Shown one piece after another: positions 63,720 to 64,000 of a DNA stretch of 64,000 nucleotides. The notes beneath the pieces are model-generated. The model saw only the letters and a program-made list of their open reading frames with translations. It did no database searches and was not told the origin of the DNA. The DNA lies in contig JAJKFJ010022279.1 of NCBI GenBank assembly GCA_027382625.1, positions 62,001 to 126,000 on the forward strand, read 5' to 3'. The translations under genes were made by a program, and so were the position numbers. Every line of letters starts with the position of its first letter. Position 1 is the stretch's first letter. This DNA comes from Tetmemena sp. SeJ-2015. Lineage: Eukaryota > Ciliophora > Spirotrichea > Sporadotrichida > Oxytrichidae.

Positions 63720-64000
63720 TGATAGTAAGAGGCTGTTGAGATCTATAGCTACTATGCTCTCATAGGATTATCTTTTGAACATACAATTCACCACAGAGAT
63801 ATTTACATTGGGAGAATTACACTGGATTCCATGATGAAACCCAAGAAATGCACAATTTTAGAAAATGACATCAAGATTTGTTTAGGCGCTTAGATTTGTT
63901 ATCTTCACAGCGATCTTGCACAAATCCTCAGAGTTAAACTATTCATCCCCTGTTTCTTGATCTATATACGTCTAATCTATTAGAAAAGCACAGTCTTCAA
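63720..64000 (+). CDS. Possible protein kinase-like fragment, runs off right edge
   Basis: The plus strand reads AVEIYSYYALIGLSFEHTIH followed by HRDIYIGRITLDSM and NDIKICLGAQICYL. The spacing resembles the kinase helix E, the catalytic-loop HRD and the strand before DFG, but the loop lacks the usual K-x-x-N and no DFG is present (DIKICLG instead). If real, it would be a divergent or pseudo-kinase. The sequence ends before the rest of the domain. Low confidence. Confidence 0.35.

Overview
Organism and code. The window reads as ciliate DNA with the code TAA/TAG = glutamine and TGA = the only stop. Recognisable proteins (midasin, a K+ channel, a JmjC demethylase, a GPCR-RGS protein) stay open only when TAA and TAG are read as Gln, and clear gene ends are TGA. 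Coding segments are repeatedly interrupted by short AT-rich inserts of about 20-60 bp flanked by 4-11 bp direct repeats. Removing one insert plus one repeat copy restores the reading frame. These are internal eliminated sequences (IESs) with pointers, and one gene is scrambled and inverted. Together this points to the germline (micronuclear) genome of a hypotrich ciliate (Oxytricha/Stylonychia type), not to a somatic nanochromosome. Genus is inference.

Layout. 1-7813 (-): the AAA ring part of midasin (MDN1/Rea1), from mid-AAA1 through AAA6 and off the left edge. 9856-11101 (+): a complete gene for a secreted Cys-rich protein with one intron and three IESs. 11164-12611 (+): midasin N-terminus to the AAA1 P-loop. 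About 12630-16965 (+): midasin linker. The AAA ring segment belongs between these last two blocks but lies upstream and inverted. A 12-bp repeat (12600-12611 on +, 7802-7813 on -) joins them in frame. 16966-25005: about 8 kb of AT-rich, apparently germline-limited DNA with a homopolymer-rich stretch and a GC-rich island. 25006-30850 (-): one or two Ser/Gln-rich genes. 33549-33791 (-): a small membrane protein. 34730-36119 (+): a JmjN/JmjC protein broken inside the JmjC domain. 36227-40192 (-): a degenerate kinesin-like motor followed by coiled coil. 40523-42154 (+): a 7TM-RGS receptor. 43092-50228 (+): a large low-complexity protein. 50947-53234 (+): an SK-type K+ channel. 53300-61721 (+): low-complexity genes, including a partly decayed tandem copy and an EF-hand-like protein. 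62045-63390 (-): a parallel beta-helix protein. 63720-64000 (+): a possible kinase-like fragment.

How it fits together. Most genes look unrelated in function (ribosome assembly, secretion, chromatin, motility, signalling, ion flux), as expected where somatic chromosomes are later cut out one by one. The common theme is that these are germline precursors needing IES removal and, for midasin, unscrambling with inversion. Several single-base frame slips in otherwise good coding sequence look like residual assembly errors. All reading was by eye; no alignment or statistics were run.
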